64,000 nt of DNA from Oceanispirochaeta sp. M1 (GCF_003346715.1 NZ_QQPQ01000005.1:124001-188000); one strand, 5' to 3'; positions 8,240 to 17,423 are shown, numbered from the stretch's first letter. Translations and numbers: made by a program. Notes: generated by a model not told the origin, from the sequence alone.

Positions 8240-8712
8240 AGTCCATCCCCTCTTTCTGAGGCCATTTTAACTGCATCCACAATCTGATCATAACCGGTAC
8301 AACGGCAGAGGTTTCCGGAGATTCCTTTGCGAATGGCCTGTTCATCGGGTTTAGGATTCTGTCTGAGGAGAGCCTCTGAAGCCATAACCATACCGGGTGT
8401 ACAAAAACCGCACTGAACAGCTCCTGCATCGGCAAAGGCTTCGACAATACACTTACCCCGCTCATTCTCTTTGAGACCTTCAATAGTCATCACTTCCTTT
8501 CCCTGTATGGTTCCCATGGCGACAACACAGCTGTTAACCAGTTTACCGTCCAGAAGAATACTGCAGGCACCGCATTCACCCTCTCCGCAGCCTTCTTTTG
8601 CTCCAGGCATCTCATAGTCTTCCCGCAGAACATCCAACAGCCGGCGAAGAGGATCACCGTCGTAAATTTTATTCTCTCCGTTTACCGTAAACTCTATTTT
8701 ATTGTCCTTCAT
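8233..8712 (-). CDS. Molybdenum hydroxylase, 2Fe-2S subunit (XdhC/CoxS type)
   Basis: 159 residues, standard size. A plant-type ferredoxin domain binds the first 2Fe-2S cluster through C42, C47, C50 and C62 (CGEGECGACS ... NSC). The all-alpha domain binds the second through CGFCTPGM and LCRCTGY. The protein relays electrons from the molybdenum centre to the FAD subunit. The start overlaps the end of the molybdopterin-subunit gene by 14 bp, and the end overlaps the FAD gene, so the three are one transcript. Confidence 0.95.
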   Translation of the reverse strand: MKDNKIEFTVNGENKIYDGDPLRRLLDVLREDYEMPGAKEGCGEGECGACSILLDGKLVNSCVVAMGTIQGKEVMTIEGLKENERGKCIVEAFADAGAVQCGFCTPGMVMASEALLRQNPKPDEQAIRKGISGNLCRCTGYDQIVDAVKMASERGDGLW

Positions 8713-10837
8713 CTGTCAGCTCCATCAGGGTTTCCGGTAATACCGGGACCTCGTCAATTATTGCATCTACCGCCTGAGAAACAGCCGCTCCGAAAGCGGG
8801 AGCTGCTCCGTCAAACACCATCTCTCCGGCCCCTTTGGCACCGAAAGCTCCGTATTCAAAAGGATTATCCACAATATCACTCTGTGTGGAGGGAAAATCC
8901 ATACTGGTTGGAATCATATAATCGGCCATGGTCGCCTGTTTAAAGCGGCCGTCAACACATTCAAGTTTTTCCAGGTGACTGTATCCCAGGGCTTGCACCA
9001 TTCCGCCGATAATCTGTCCTTCAACAATCTGGCGGTCAATGGGAACACCCACTTCATAGACACCCCAGATCCCCTTTGTGTCAACTTCGCAGGTCAGAGG
9101 ATCTACTTCAACCTCTACAATATTCACACCCCAGCTGTAGGCGGGATAGGCATCACCCTTGAGGGCATCCTGATCCCACTCAACCATACCTTCGGGCGGA
9201 GAATAATCCTGAGTGATTGACTGTGCCTCACCGGAGACCCACTCCTCCTTCAGCCTCTCTGCTGCTTTCTGCACCAGAAAACCGACCACAGAAATAGAAC
9301 GGGAGGCAACGGTTGGTCCGGAGTCAGGAACAATGGATGTATCAGGGCCGACATAATCAACCTGCTCCAGGGGGATATCCAGAGATTTAGCTGCTACTTT
9401 ACAGAAAGTTGTGCTCAGCCCCTGGCCCATCTCCACATTGGAAGCATAGATAAAGACCTGATCACTCTCATCCTTCTTCAGATAAATCCGGGCCTTGATA
9501 AGGTCTCTCTCACCGTTTCCGGTAAAACCGCATCCATGGAGGAAGTAGGAAAATCCGATCCCTTTACCCGGAACATTCTTATACTCTTCAAATTTTTCTT
9601 TATATCCTGACATCTCGAGAGCCCGTTTTGTCATCTCAGGAAGCATGACCTTTTCATGAACCACTCCGTCGGTGATTGTCGGGGATCCCTGTTTCAGCAG
9701 GTAGGGCTGTCTGAACTCAAGAGGATTTACTGCCAATTCATAGGCCAGATAGTTCATATGAGACTCAATGGCGAAAACCGCCTGGGGTGCACCGAATCCC
9801 CTGAATGCATCAGAAGGAACCTTGTTTGTGCAGTAAGCTCTTCCACAGACTTTCACATTGGGAAAATTGTAAACATTGGAAATCGTAAAAACGGCTCGTG
9901 CAAGTACAACGGCTGAGCAGCTTGAAAAAGCACCTCCATCAAGACGCAGATCAATATCATGGGCCAGGATTTTTCCTTTTTTATCAACTGCCGTTCTGAT
10001 ATTAACTGACGAGGGATGCCTTTTAATGGAATAGGCAAGATCCTCCTTTCTGTCCAGAACCAGTTTAATGGGTTTTCTTATCTTATAGACAGCCACTGCC
10101 AGTGGACCCGCCAGAACATCAGGAAAGTGTTCTTTCCCTCCGAAGGCGCCCCCCGTGGTACTTTGAATAATCCTGATTTTCTCAGGCTCCATCCCCAGGG
10201 CACCTACCAGGGATTTCCGGATATAGAAGGGACACTGCGCCGAAGCATGAAGTACAAAGGAATCATCCTCCCAGTATGCGAACATACTCTGGGGTTCCAT
10301 ATAAACATGTTCCTGATACCCGGTGTAGTACTCTTTTTCAAGAATCCGGTGAGCCTTTTCAAAGGGAACTTCAATATTTCCGTGATGGATATCATAGCGG
10401 GTATAAACATTGTCATCCTCATGCTGTGCTCCACCCACAAGAGTCATTGAATCCTCAAGAGTATAACAGGGAGTATCCTCTTTATATTCAATCTTAATCT
10501 GAGAATGAAGCTCAAGAACCTTCGCCTTGTCCGGACCGATTACCAGATAGACAATCTGTCCTAAATAACGGACATCCTTATCTGCAAAGACAGGCCAGTC
10601 CTCAATTATCATATGAAGGTTGTTTTTTCCGGGAATATCATCGGCACCGATGATGAAATAATCCTCCGGCAGATCAGGAAGTATTCTCGAAATTATTTGT
10701 CCTCTCGCGATGGAAGAGTAATAACATTTTGCATGAAGGGGAGAATGGAGAAACTGGTCCGACAGATATTCGGTGACTCCCGAAGCCTTTGCAACGGCAT
10801 CTTTTCTACGTACTGTGGTACTTATTGAATGAGACAT
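8699..10837 (-). CDS. Molybdenum hydroxylase, molybdopterin-binding catalytic subunit (xanthine dehydrogenase-like)
   Basis: 712 residues, somewhat shorter than many catalytic subunits. Motifs of the xanthine dehydrogenase branch are visible: GGAFGGKEHFPD, AFRGFGAPQAVFA (arginine of the purine/substrate pocket), VEMGQGLSTTF and GAKGAGE with the catalytic glutamate near the C-terminus. The CO-dehydrogenase active-site cysteine loop is absent, so this is a xanthine, nicotinate or aldehyde-type hydroxylase rather than CoxL. The substrate cannot be decided. It is first in the three-gene operon. No cofactor insertion or synthesis genes are in this window. Confidence 0.92.
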   Translation of the reverse strand: MSHSISTTVRRKDAVAKASGVTEYLSDQFLHSPLHAKCYYSSIARGQIISRILPDLPEDYFIIGADDIPGKNNLHMIIEDWPVFADKDVRYLGQIVYLVIGPDKAKVLELHSQIKIEYKEDTPCYTLEDSMTLVGGAQHEDDNVYTRYDIHHGNIEVPFEKAHRILEKEYYTGYQEHVYMEPQSMFAYWEDDSFVLHASAQCPFYIRKSLVGALGMEPEKIRIIQSTTGGAFGGKEHFPDVLAGPLAVAVYKIRKPIKLVLDRKEDLAYSIKRHPSSVNIRTAVDKKGKILAHDIDLRLDGGAFSSCSAVVLARAVFTISNVYNFPNVKVCGRAYCTNKVPSDAFRGFGAPQAVFAIESHMNYLAYELAVNPLEFRQPYLLKQGSPTITDGVVHEKVMLPEMTKRALEMSGYKEKFEEYKNVPGKGIGFSYFLHGCGFTGNGERDLIKARIYLKKDESDQVFIYASNVEMGQGLSTTFCKVAAKSLDIPLEQVDYVGPDTSIVPDSGPTVASRSISVVGFLVQKAAERLKEEWVSGEAQSITQDYSPPEGMVEWDQDALKGDAYPAYSWGVNIVEVEVDPLTCEVDTKGIWGVYEVGVPIDRQIVEGQIIGGMVQALGYSHLEKLECVDGRFKQATMADYMIPTSMDFPSTQSDIVDNPFEYGAFGAKGAGEMVFDGAAPAFGAAVSQAVDAIIDEVPVLPETLMELTDEGQ

Positions 10838-11050
10838 TATTGTAACTCCCGCGGTTCAAGGCCGGGTACAGCCCTGTTTATATTTAAATTATCCGGCGGG
10901 GTTATTTATTTGTCTACAAGGAATAGTAAAGGTCATACCTCAGGTCGGGCATGATTCTTAGCTTTTCTCTTGTTTTCCAGTGCTGTGACAGTGGATGATA
11001 AAGTACGGCCCTGCCTCTGGCTTGAGCAGATTTAGTCCAAAAAAAGTCCA

Positions 11051-11078
11051 AAAAAAAGCTGCCCCGGAAAAGGGCAGC
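11051..11078 (-). terminator. Rho-independent terminator of the histone-fold gene
   Basis: On the minus strand, GCTGCCC-TTTTCC-GGGGCAGC is followed by a run of eight T. It lies about 30 bp after the stop of the small histone-fold gene. Confidence 0.85.
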
Positions 11079-11106
11079 ATTTAATTGATTCTAAGAGAAA
11101 CTTTTC

Positions 11107-11292
11107 TTAGAAATCTTTTTCTTGAACTGTTTTTCTTTTATCGTTTTTTGCATTTTCGATTGCAGCGTCACACATTTCTCTGATTTTGTCTGACAGTACA
11201 TCAATTACTTTTGCGGAACATTTAAGATCCCCATTACCTTTGATGTAGTTCTTAACCTTTGATGATACCACCAGGGTTTCTTTTTCAGCCAT
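11107..11292 (-). CDS. Short bacterial histone-fold protein (Bd0055-like)
   Basis: 61 residues, lysine rich. The pattern LVVSSKVKNYIKG, then VIDVLSDKIREMCDAAIENA and finally KRKTVQEKDF matches the alpha1-alpha2-alpha3 layout of minimal histone-fold proteins known from Bdellovibrio and Leptospira, including the RKTV-x3-D ending shared with archaeal histones (RKTI-x3-D). It is expected to dimerise and bind DNA as a nucleoid protein. AAGGAG lies 8 bp before the ATG and a strong terminator follows, so it is an independent, probably well expressed unit. The family call is from remembered motif pattern, not a search. Confidence 0.75.
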   Translation of the reverse strand: MAEKETLVVSSKVKNYIKGNGDLKCSAKVIDVLSDKIREMCDAAIENAKNDKRKTVQEKDF

Positions 11293-11443
11293 AAAATCGC
11301 TCCTTATGCCAATTTGTTGATGCCTATTCTATCACGTTTTTACAAATCAATTAAATAGAATTTTGCAAAACGCTGGATAAAATAGGGTCCTTGGAATAAT
11401 ATTATACCGTTGTAAGGCCCATTTTATGCCTCGGAGGTTCGAT

Positions 11444-12640
11444 TTGAGACGTTTTTCACTCATTCTGCTGTTTCTACTTACTATGCTGCTCCCCCTTGCA
11501 GGAGAAGAAAAAATGAACTGCTATCTACTGACAGTTGGTCCCGGTGAGGCTCTATATTCATGGTTCGGCCATACGGGGATTATCATTGAAGAGGGAGATG
11601 AAAGCCGTTTTTACGACTTCGGAAACTTTTCATTTGAATCGGAAAGCTTCTATAAAAACTTTGCCATGGGCCGGCTTATCTATCTGAAGATCGGAGTCTC
11701 CGGAAATGCCTACCTGAACTTCATAGTACGTGAAAACCGGGATGTAACTGTTCAGCAGCTCAATATACCCCAGGATAAAATCAGGGAGATGAGAGACAAC
11801 CTGGAAAAAAATACACTCCCTGAAAATAATACCTATCTTTACCACCATTACCGGGATAACTGTTCGACAAGGCCCAGAGATATAATCAACAAGGCCCTGG
11901 ACGGACAGCTAAAGACTGTCAGCAGTATCCCTTCCGGCGAAAGCTATCGTACAATGTTCAGAAGCCGGACAAGCCATAGTTTTTTCCCGGACTGGCTCCT
12001 CTCTATGCTTCAGGGACGAAGCATAGATGAAGGGATTACCTACTGGGATACAATGTTCCTTCCTGATGAGCTTATGAGGCAGCTGGATGAACTGACCGTT
12101 GATTTAGATGGAGTAACAGAGAGTGTTGTTTTAGAGAAAGCTGTGATTGCAGAGTCCAGCTCTCCGAGAGTAATACCTGATAAGGTACCTTCAAACGGAT
12201 TCGAGGCACTCTTCTTCGGCCTTGCTGCAGGAGTTCTGTTTCTTATTCTGCAGTGGATGAGCGGGTCATCCTCACGGGCTGCTGTAATAAGCGGAAAAAT
12301 AAGCTTTACCGTAATAATGACGGCAGTTTCACTGTTTGGACTGCTTTTCTACTTTATCACATTCTTCACAGATCATGATGTAGCCCGGCAGAATATCAAT
12401 ATTCTGCTGATACACCCTTTTTATATTATTCCTGCGGTCTCACTTATAAGAAACCGGATGAAAAACTTCTTTATTTTCTGGAAAGTTCAGCAGGTCCTCT
12501 GGCTGCTGATGCTGATTATCAATCTGATATTCTGGCATCAGGAAAACCTTCGGACCGCCGTCTTTTTTGAACTTATTATTCTTATTAATTTACTGGGGCA
12601 GTACCACCCTGTTTTCCTTAAATCCGGGAAAAGCAGCTGA
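11444..12640 (+). CDS. Membrane protein with Lnb-type N-terminal (DUF4105) domain
   Basis: 398 residues from a TTG at 11444. That start is chosen because CGGAGG lies 6 bp upstream and it gives a clean signal sequence (MRRFSLILLFLLTMLLPLAG); an ATG at 11426 would place the ribosome site inside the gene. The periplasmic part shows the DUF4105 motifs YSWFGHTGIII and YRDNCSTRPRDIIN. These contain the His and Cys implicated in acyl transfer in lipoprotein N-acyltransferase Lnb. The C-terminal third has about four to five membrane helices. A lipid-transfer role is inference from the family. Its 3' end overlaps the convergent M16 peptidase gene by about 50 bp. Confidence 0.8.
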   Translation: MRRFSLILLFLLTMLLPLAGEEKMNCYLLTVGPGEALYSWFGHTGIIIEEGDESRFYDFGNFSFESESFYKNFAMGRLIYLKIGVSGNAYLNFIVRENRDVTVQQLNIPQDKIREMRDNLEKNTLPENNTYLYHHYRDNCSTRPRDIINKALDGQLKTVSSIPSGESYRTMFRSRTSHSFFPDWLLSMLQGRSIDEGITYWDTMFLPDELMRQLDELTVDLDGVTESVVLEKAVIAESSSPRVIPDKVPSNGFEALFFGLAAGVLFLILQWMSGSSSRAAVISGKISFTVIMTAVSLFGLLFYFITFFTDHDVARQNINILLIHPFYIIPAVSLIRNRMKNFFIFWKVQQVLWLLMLIINLIFWHQENLRTAVFFELIILINLLGQYHPVFLKSGKSS

Positions 12641-15547
12641 TGCCGAATCCAGCTTATCCGGATGTGCCATAACTGTGACTGCATCTTCATCCCATCGGGA
12701 TAAGAGAATTTTACCGGAGTTGCGGATCTCTGCAGGACTGCAGTTCATAAGACTGTCCCGTTTATCCTGGCGCAGCTTGTCATTGATATCATAGAGATAA
12801 CGTTTTAGTACGATCATGCTCTTTTCTGAGGGGCAGAGTGGTTTCATCTCCTTACCGACTACTGAAATAAGAGCTTTTTCCAACTCTTCCTCATCACTGA
12901 ACTCAAGATATTCCTCAATACTCTCCTTAAAAGCATCAAGAGACTTCTCTATTTCGGGGTCCCTGTATGTCGCAAATGAGAATATTCTGTCCAGGCCGGA
13001 GAGATGACTGAAAGCACCGTAGGCACCACCCTTCATCCTGATTTTCTCCCAGAGGGGACCGGTTTTTAAAAGATGACTGAGAAGAGAATCTGAGGCATGC
13101 TCTTTATCCGCCAGAGAGCTTCCTCTCACAGCCTTGCCGACAAACCCCACTGATGTGGAAATGCTGAGCCCTTCGGCAATGGTTAGATCCGGAGCTCCTG
13201 AAGGCATTTCAATATCATCTGCCAGAGCAGAACTGATGGGACCTGAAACAGGAGATACAGGAAGTTTTTCCATCCAGAATTCAATCATACTCTCTCTGTG
13301 AGCATCCACAGCCTTATCATCCATTGTGAGACTGACAGTCAGATTACTGCTGCAGAATATTCTGGATCTCAGTTCATTCATCAGAGCGGAGAGTTCGGGG
13401 AGTCTTTCCTTATGGCTGAGCAGTTTTTCGAGAAACTGAATCTGACTGATGCCGAACATCTGATCTTCAAGCATGGCAGAACTGCTGAAACGGCTGCAGC
13501 CCCGTATGAGGACATAAGAGTGTCCTCCCGGAACCAGAGATGATTTCAGATCATTCCAGAGTTCAACCAATATCTGCTCCATACGGACAAGGTTGTCAAA
13601 ATCGGCATTGAGGAGAAGTGATGAAGCCAGATCGAGGGCCTCCTGTCTCTGTCCTTCAAGCATCTTCAGACGGATGTAGAGAAAAACTTCGGGCTTTTCA
13701 TCAGAGGCATCCCCTACTTTATGACCAGCTTCAAGATTAGCGCCAAAACCGCCTGTTTTAAGGGCGAGTTCACGGGTCACAACATCATAGGAGATTCCCG
13801 GCAGCCCGCATCCGGCCAGAAGTTTGGAAAACAGGGGAAGATAGGGATAATACCTGGAATCCAGATCCTTGAGCGAAAAAGCCATATCGTTATAGAGGAT
13901 GCCGTTAGTAAATACCCCCTGCCCCAGAACAGTTCCCTGAGAGCTGGAAAGTTTTTCAAATGGAAGATTTTTAACTTTAACCGGGATATCCGATTTATGA
14001 AGAAAGGGAACCTCTCCCGTATCTTCCATATTCTGAAAGGCTTCAAGAGCCTTGTTCTTCTCTTCCATTGCCTTGGTATCATCTTTGGAGTAAGAGCTTT
14101 GCAGAGCATCCAGTTCGTCCCGGAGTGCCTTTTCCTGACGGCTTTGGCTCTGTGTGTCGGGACGGACAGTTACGAGGGACCAGTGACTGTTTTCAAGAAT
14201 CCATTCCTTCAGAATCGACTCAAAATAGGCAGGTTTTTCAGATAGCTTTCTGATCTCCTCCATCACAGGAGCAAAACGGATGGATTGCTCAGGGTTAAAA
14301 CCATAGTTCCAGCCTTTAAGCACCTTTCTCAACAGCCTCATTCCAAAGGGACCGCCCCCCTTGATCTCCCGCTCACGGAATTCCACAAGACGCAGGCAGC
14401 TCTCTTTCAGGTCTTCATCAAAACCCTTCTCTGCAAGATCACTGAGAGTTTTAAAGACAAGCTCCTTCAGGGCTTCCGCATTATCAGGATCAGTTCCACG
14501 GAGGGCTACTGTAAAAACGCCTTCATTCAGATCATAATCAACACCGCTCACAGGGGACAGATCATCACCCAGACCGGATTCAAGGAGTGCCTTGTAAAGA
14601 GGAGCTCCTGCATTTCCGATAAGCATCTCTGTCAGTATGGACATACTCTGCTGACGTACCGGATCACCATGACCGAAGATCTTCCAGTTCATGCTGATGG
14701 TACTTTTCCCCTCGGTACTGTCCCCTTCTCCCAGAGGCCATGTTTCCTCAAGGACCCTCGGGCTCTCCCAGGACTTCTGAAAAGCAACATCCGATGCTAT
14801 TTCCTTCCTGCTGAACTCCTTAAGAAAACGGTCTTCAATAAAGTTCAGAGTCTTTTCAGAAGGTATATTCCCATAGAGAAAAATACGGCAATTGGAGGGG
14901 TGATACCAGCGGCTGTGAAAATCAACAAAGTCTTCATAACTGAGTGTGTGAATAAAGTCAGGATCTCCTCCTGAATCCACACTGTATGTGTTATCCGGAA
15001 AAAGGGACCTGATGGACCACTCAGAGGCGATTCCCTCTTGTGAAGAGTAATTTCCCTTCATCTCATTATAGACAATACCTGTTCTGACAAGCCTGCCCTG
15101 ATCATCCAGTTCCAGGCGATGCCCCTCCTGACGGAAGACCTCTTCCTTAAGCTGAGGAAAGAATACAGCATCACCATAGACATCCATCAGATTGAAAAAA
15201 TCCTTTTCCAGAACGCTGGCTGCAGGATATAGAGTCTTGTCCGGATAGGTCATGGCATTGAGAAAAGTATTTACACTCCCTTTCATCATCGAAAGAAAGG
15301 GATCTTTTACGGGGAAGTTTCTGGAACCGCATAAAACAGAATGCTCCAGAATATGGGCCACACCGCTGCTGTCTGAAGGGGGTGTACGGAAGTTAAAGGA
15401 GAAAACATTCTCCTCATCATCATTATGGACATGATAGATCTCACATCCGGTGACTTTATGTTTATAGAAATAACCTTTGCCTCTGTACTCATCCAGTTCA
15501 TCCACAGAAAGCAGTTCGAAGGCAGAGGGATACTTGTGTTCTGACAT
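12590..15547 (-). CDS. M16C metallopeptidase (presequence protease PreP-like)
   Basis: 985 residues, the expected size for the fused two-half M16C enzymes. The inverted zinc motif HxxEH is HILEH at residues 65-69, followed by SVLCGSRNFPVKDPF, typical of PreP/Cym1. The second half (from about residue 530) is the catalytically inactive partner domain. There is no signal peptide, so it is likely cytoplasmic, degrading short peptides. It is transcribed alone, convergent with the DUF4105 gene, and separated by about 120 bp from the upstream rhodanese-like gene. Confidence 0.93.
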   Translation of the reverse strand: MSEHKYPSAFELLSVDELDEYRGKGYFYKHKVTGCEIYHVHNDDEENVFSFNFRTPPSDSSGVAHILEHSVLCGSRNFPVKDPFLSMMKGSVNTFLNAMTYPDKTLYPAASVLEKDFFNLMDVYGDAVFFPQLKEEVFRQEGHRLELDDQGRLVRTGIVYNEMKGNYSSQEGIASEWSIRSLFPDNTYSVDSGGDPDFIHTLSYEDFVDFHSRWYHPSNCRIFLYGNIPSEKTLNFIEDRFLKEFSRKEIASDVAFQKSWESPRVLEETWPLGEGDSTEGKSTISMNWKIFGHGDPVRQQSMSILTEMLIGNAGAPLYKALLESGLGDDLSPVSGVDYDLNEGVFTVALRGTDPDNAEALKELVFKTLSDLAEKGFDEDLKESCLRLVEFREREIKGGGPFGMRLLRKVLKGWNYGFNPEQSIRFAPVMEEIRKLSEKPAYFESILKEWILENSHWSLVTVRPDTQSQSRQEKALRDELDALQSSYSKDDTKAMEEKNKALEAFQNMEDTGEVPFLHKSDIPVKVKNLPFEKLSSSQGTVLGQGVFTNGILYNDMAFSLKDLDSRYYPYLPLFSKLLAGCGLPGISYDVVTRELALKTGGFGANLEAGHKVGDASDEKPEVFLYIRLKMLEGQRQEALDLASSLLLNADFDNLVRMEQILVELWNDLKSSLVPGGHSYVLIRGCSRFSSSAMLEDQMFGISQIQFLEKLLSHKERLPELSALMNELRSRIFCSSNLTVSLTMDDKAVDAHRESMIEFWMEKLPVSPVSGPISSALADDIEMPSGAPDLTIAEGLSISTSVGFVGKAVRGSSLADKEHASDSLLSHLLKTGPLWEKIRMKGGAYGAFSHLSGLDRIFSFATYRDPEIEKSLDAFKESIEEYLEFSDEEELEKALISVVGKEMKPLCPSEKSMIVLKRYLYDINDKLRQDKRDSLMNCSPAEIRNSGKILLSRWDEDAVTVMAHPDKLDSASAAFPGFKENRVVLPQ

Positions 15548-15671
15548 TAATGTCTCCTATCTTGTTCCCGGGCATAAGGCCGAAGGGAATAGTACAAATA
15601 TAATAATCTTTAAAGAGTGAGGACAGCATTAATTTTAAGGAGGCTCCCGGATGAAGGAAACAGTATTAAGT

Positions 15672-16136
15672 TCAGGCGGGAGAGGAGCTGCTGGAATCTT
15701 CTGATTTTTTGTCATTTCCCCCGCTCTTCCCTCGGCTTACGGGTCCTCTCCATTTGAAGATAGGCCCGAAACTGGTCACATTGAAATAACCCGCATCACT
15801 GAGAATAGCCGCCGCCCGGGAGGACTGCAGAGGAGAACGGCCGTAAACGACCATATTGGTAAAAAGTTTATCTGTAGGTAGAAAAGTACCGAGCAGACCA
15901 TAGGGAACATTTATGGCTGTGGGAATATGACCCTTCCGGTATTCAGCTTCAGAGCGGACATCGATGAGATAATACTCATACTGATCCTGACTTATAAGTT
16001 TCTGTAATGTGCTGTTTAAAGAAAGGTTTTTTTGCTGTTCTCTATTCCGACGCATTCTATACACTCCGGCCAGAGTGGATAAACCAGCAATTCCAAGGAC
16101 GATTATTATATACTGCAGCCACTGAATCATGGGCAC
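15672..16136 (-). CDS. Membrane-anchored rhodanese-like protein lacking the catalytic cysteine
   Basis: About 154 residues; the start may be the GTG at 16136 or the ATG at 16130. One membrane anchor (WLQYIIIVLGIAGLSTLAGVY) is followed by a rhodanese domain (YYLIDVRSEAEYRKGHIPTAINVPYG). The active-site loop reads VVYGRSPLQSSRAA, where active rhodaneses have a cysteine opening the loop, so sulfur transfer is unlikely and a binding or scaffold role is more plausible. The tail is rich in Ser, Lys and Asp. It sits between rpsU's terminator and the M16 gene. Confidence 0.82.
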   Translation of the reverse strand: MPMIQWLQYIIIVLGIAGLSTLAGVYRMRRNREQQKNLSLNSTLQKLISQDQYEYYLIDVRSEAEYRKGHIPTAINVPYGLLGTFLPTDKLFTNMVVYGRSPLQSSRAAAILSDAGYFNVTSFGPIFKWRGPVSRGKSGGNDKKSEDSSSSSPA

Positions 16137-16181
16137 ATTCTAACATGGAAAGACAGCTAGGAAAAGAGAGTAACACCAATG

Positions 16182-16218
16182 AAAAAAAGAGGCTGATTCA
16201 AATAAATGAAACAGCCTC
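16182..16218 (-). terminator. Rho-independent terminator after rpsU
   Basis: On the minus strand a perfect 7-bp stem GAGGCTG/CAGCCTC with a 16-nt AT-rich loop is followed by seven T. It lies 16 bp after the rpsU stop and closes the deoA-recJ-M23-rpsU operon. Confidence 0.85.
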
Positions 16219-16234
16219 ATAATTTTTTAAGTGA

Positions 16235-16441
16235 TTATCTCCGGGTAGTCTCAGTTTTTCTGAGTTTCTTAGCCTGTTTTCTGATCATGGCTTTTTTCTT
16301 CCGGTTTTTGATCGTGGAGGGTTTTTCGAAGTATTCACGTTTTTTCCATTCGCGGATAATTCCTTCTTTTTCCACCATACGCTTGAACCTTTTGATTGCC
16401 TTTTCTAGGGGCTCGTCATCACTAATTCTTATGTTGGCGAT
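16235..16441 (-). CDS. rpsU: 30S ribosomal protein S21, apparent ATC start codon
   Basis: 68 residues. The product reads (M)[18 protein letters not shown] and continues with [20 protein letters not shown] and a strongly basic tail ([19 protein letters not shown]), an unmistakable S21. In frame, the codons before GCC-AAC-ATA are TGA-TTT-AAT-ATC, so no ATG, GTG or TTG is available; the first in-frame ATG is codon 22, inside the conserved core. The ATC at 16441 lies 9 bp after GGAGG, within a 9-nt perfect anti-SD match (GGAGGTGAT). It starts 22 bp after the M23 gene stop and is followed by a terminator. A single-base assembly error is the alternative. Confidence 0.9.
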   Translation of the reverse strand: MANIRISDDEPLEKAIKRFKRMVEKEGIIREWKKREYFEKPSTIKNRKKKAMIRKQAKKLRKTETTRR

Positions 16442-16463
16442 ATTAAATCACCTCCCTTGTTCT

Positions 16464-17423
16464 TTAGGATCGTTCTTTAGTATCGTTTATTATGGTCAAT
16501 ATTTCATCTTTGTCAATAAGGGGACGGGAAAGATATCTCTCCGGGTCAACAGGAATTGTGTTTACACGGAACTCCCAGTGTAGATGGGGTCCGGTCACCA
16601 GTCCTGTGCTCCCTACAGTACCCAGAAAATCACCCTGTGAAACCATATCTCCAAGCTTCACATTTACACTGTCCATATGATAATAGAGTGAATAAACCCC
16701 GGGCAGATGCTCCAGAACTACCGTATTTCCGGTTATAATTCTGTCTTCCACCATAACGACTGTTCCTTCCAGAGGAGTAAGGATCTCGGTACCCGTATCG
16801 GCGGCCATATCTATGCCGTTATGAAGGGAGGAGGCCTTTTCCCCTCCTGTATAAACATAAGTCCTTCTATCTCCATACCAGGAAGTCATTATGAATTCTT
16901 TAACAGGTGATAAAAATACACCTTTCGAGTGGACAGCAGCTTCAGAGCGTCTATTCAAAAGTGCCCATAAACGCCTGGCCTGATCCCTCCGTTCTTCAGA
17001 GTCATCAGTCCGAAGACTTGTCATCTCCTGATTCAGTGGTATATCTTCTGTTTTGAAATCTCGTGAACGGATAAGAACAGGACGTTCATAAACTGAAAGT
17101 CCCCCTGAGTTTCTGATTTCCGCTCTGAGTTTGTAATTGCCGGCTTTCAGATCTGAGTTCAGCCCCAATAAGCCGATATAACTGTTTCCGGGAACTTCTT
17201 CCATCTCAAAGTGAAGCCCCGGTGCATTCGAGCGGACAACCCCTTTCTCATCCTTGAGCATAAAAAGAATCTCATCTTCATCACTACCCTGATACACAAC
17301 GGCCGTCAGAATATCCCCTGGAAAGGCATGAGGTGTTGAAAGGAGACTTTCCGCATTCAGATTGATGCTCAGGGAGCAGATAAAAAACAAGATCAGGATT
17401 CTGAGGATTATTCGCTTTTTCAA
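16464..17423 (-). CDS. M23 family (LytM-type) peptidoglycan metallopeptidase, exported
   Basis: 319 residues with a signal peptide (MKKRIILRILILFFICSLSINLNA). An N-terminal beta-rich domain (about 25-150) precedes the M23 domain, with zinc-binding LHNGIDMAADTG and GPHLHWEFR. The complete H-x-H motif suggests an active endopeptidase acting on cell-wall cross-links in the periplasm. The start overlaps the recJ stop by 4 bp (ATGA), so translation is coupled, and rpsU follows after 22 bp. Confidence 0.92.
   Translation of the reverse strand: MKKRIILRILILFFICSLSINLNAESLLSTPHAFPGDILTAVVYQGSDEDEILFMLKDEKGVVRSNAPGLHFEMEEVPGNSYIGLLGLNSDLKAGNYKLRAEIRNSGGLSVYERPVLIRSRDFKTEDIPLNQEMTSLRTDDSEERRDQARRLWALLNRRSEAAVHSKGVFLSPVKEFIMTSWYGDRRTYVYTGGEKASSLHNGIDMAADTGTEILTPLEGTVVMVEDRIITGNTVVLEHLPGVYSLYYHMDSVNVKLGDMVSQGDFLGTVGSTGLVTGPHLHWEFRVNTIPVDPERYLSRPLIDKDEILTIINDTKERS

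Noticed and set aside
10914-11045. Minus-strand open stretch ending RYDLYYSL, possibly a transposase or other gene remnant
   Set aside because: It has no start codon or ribosome site, I could not assign it to a family, and it is only about 44 codons long.
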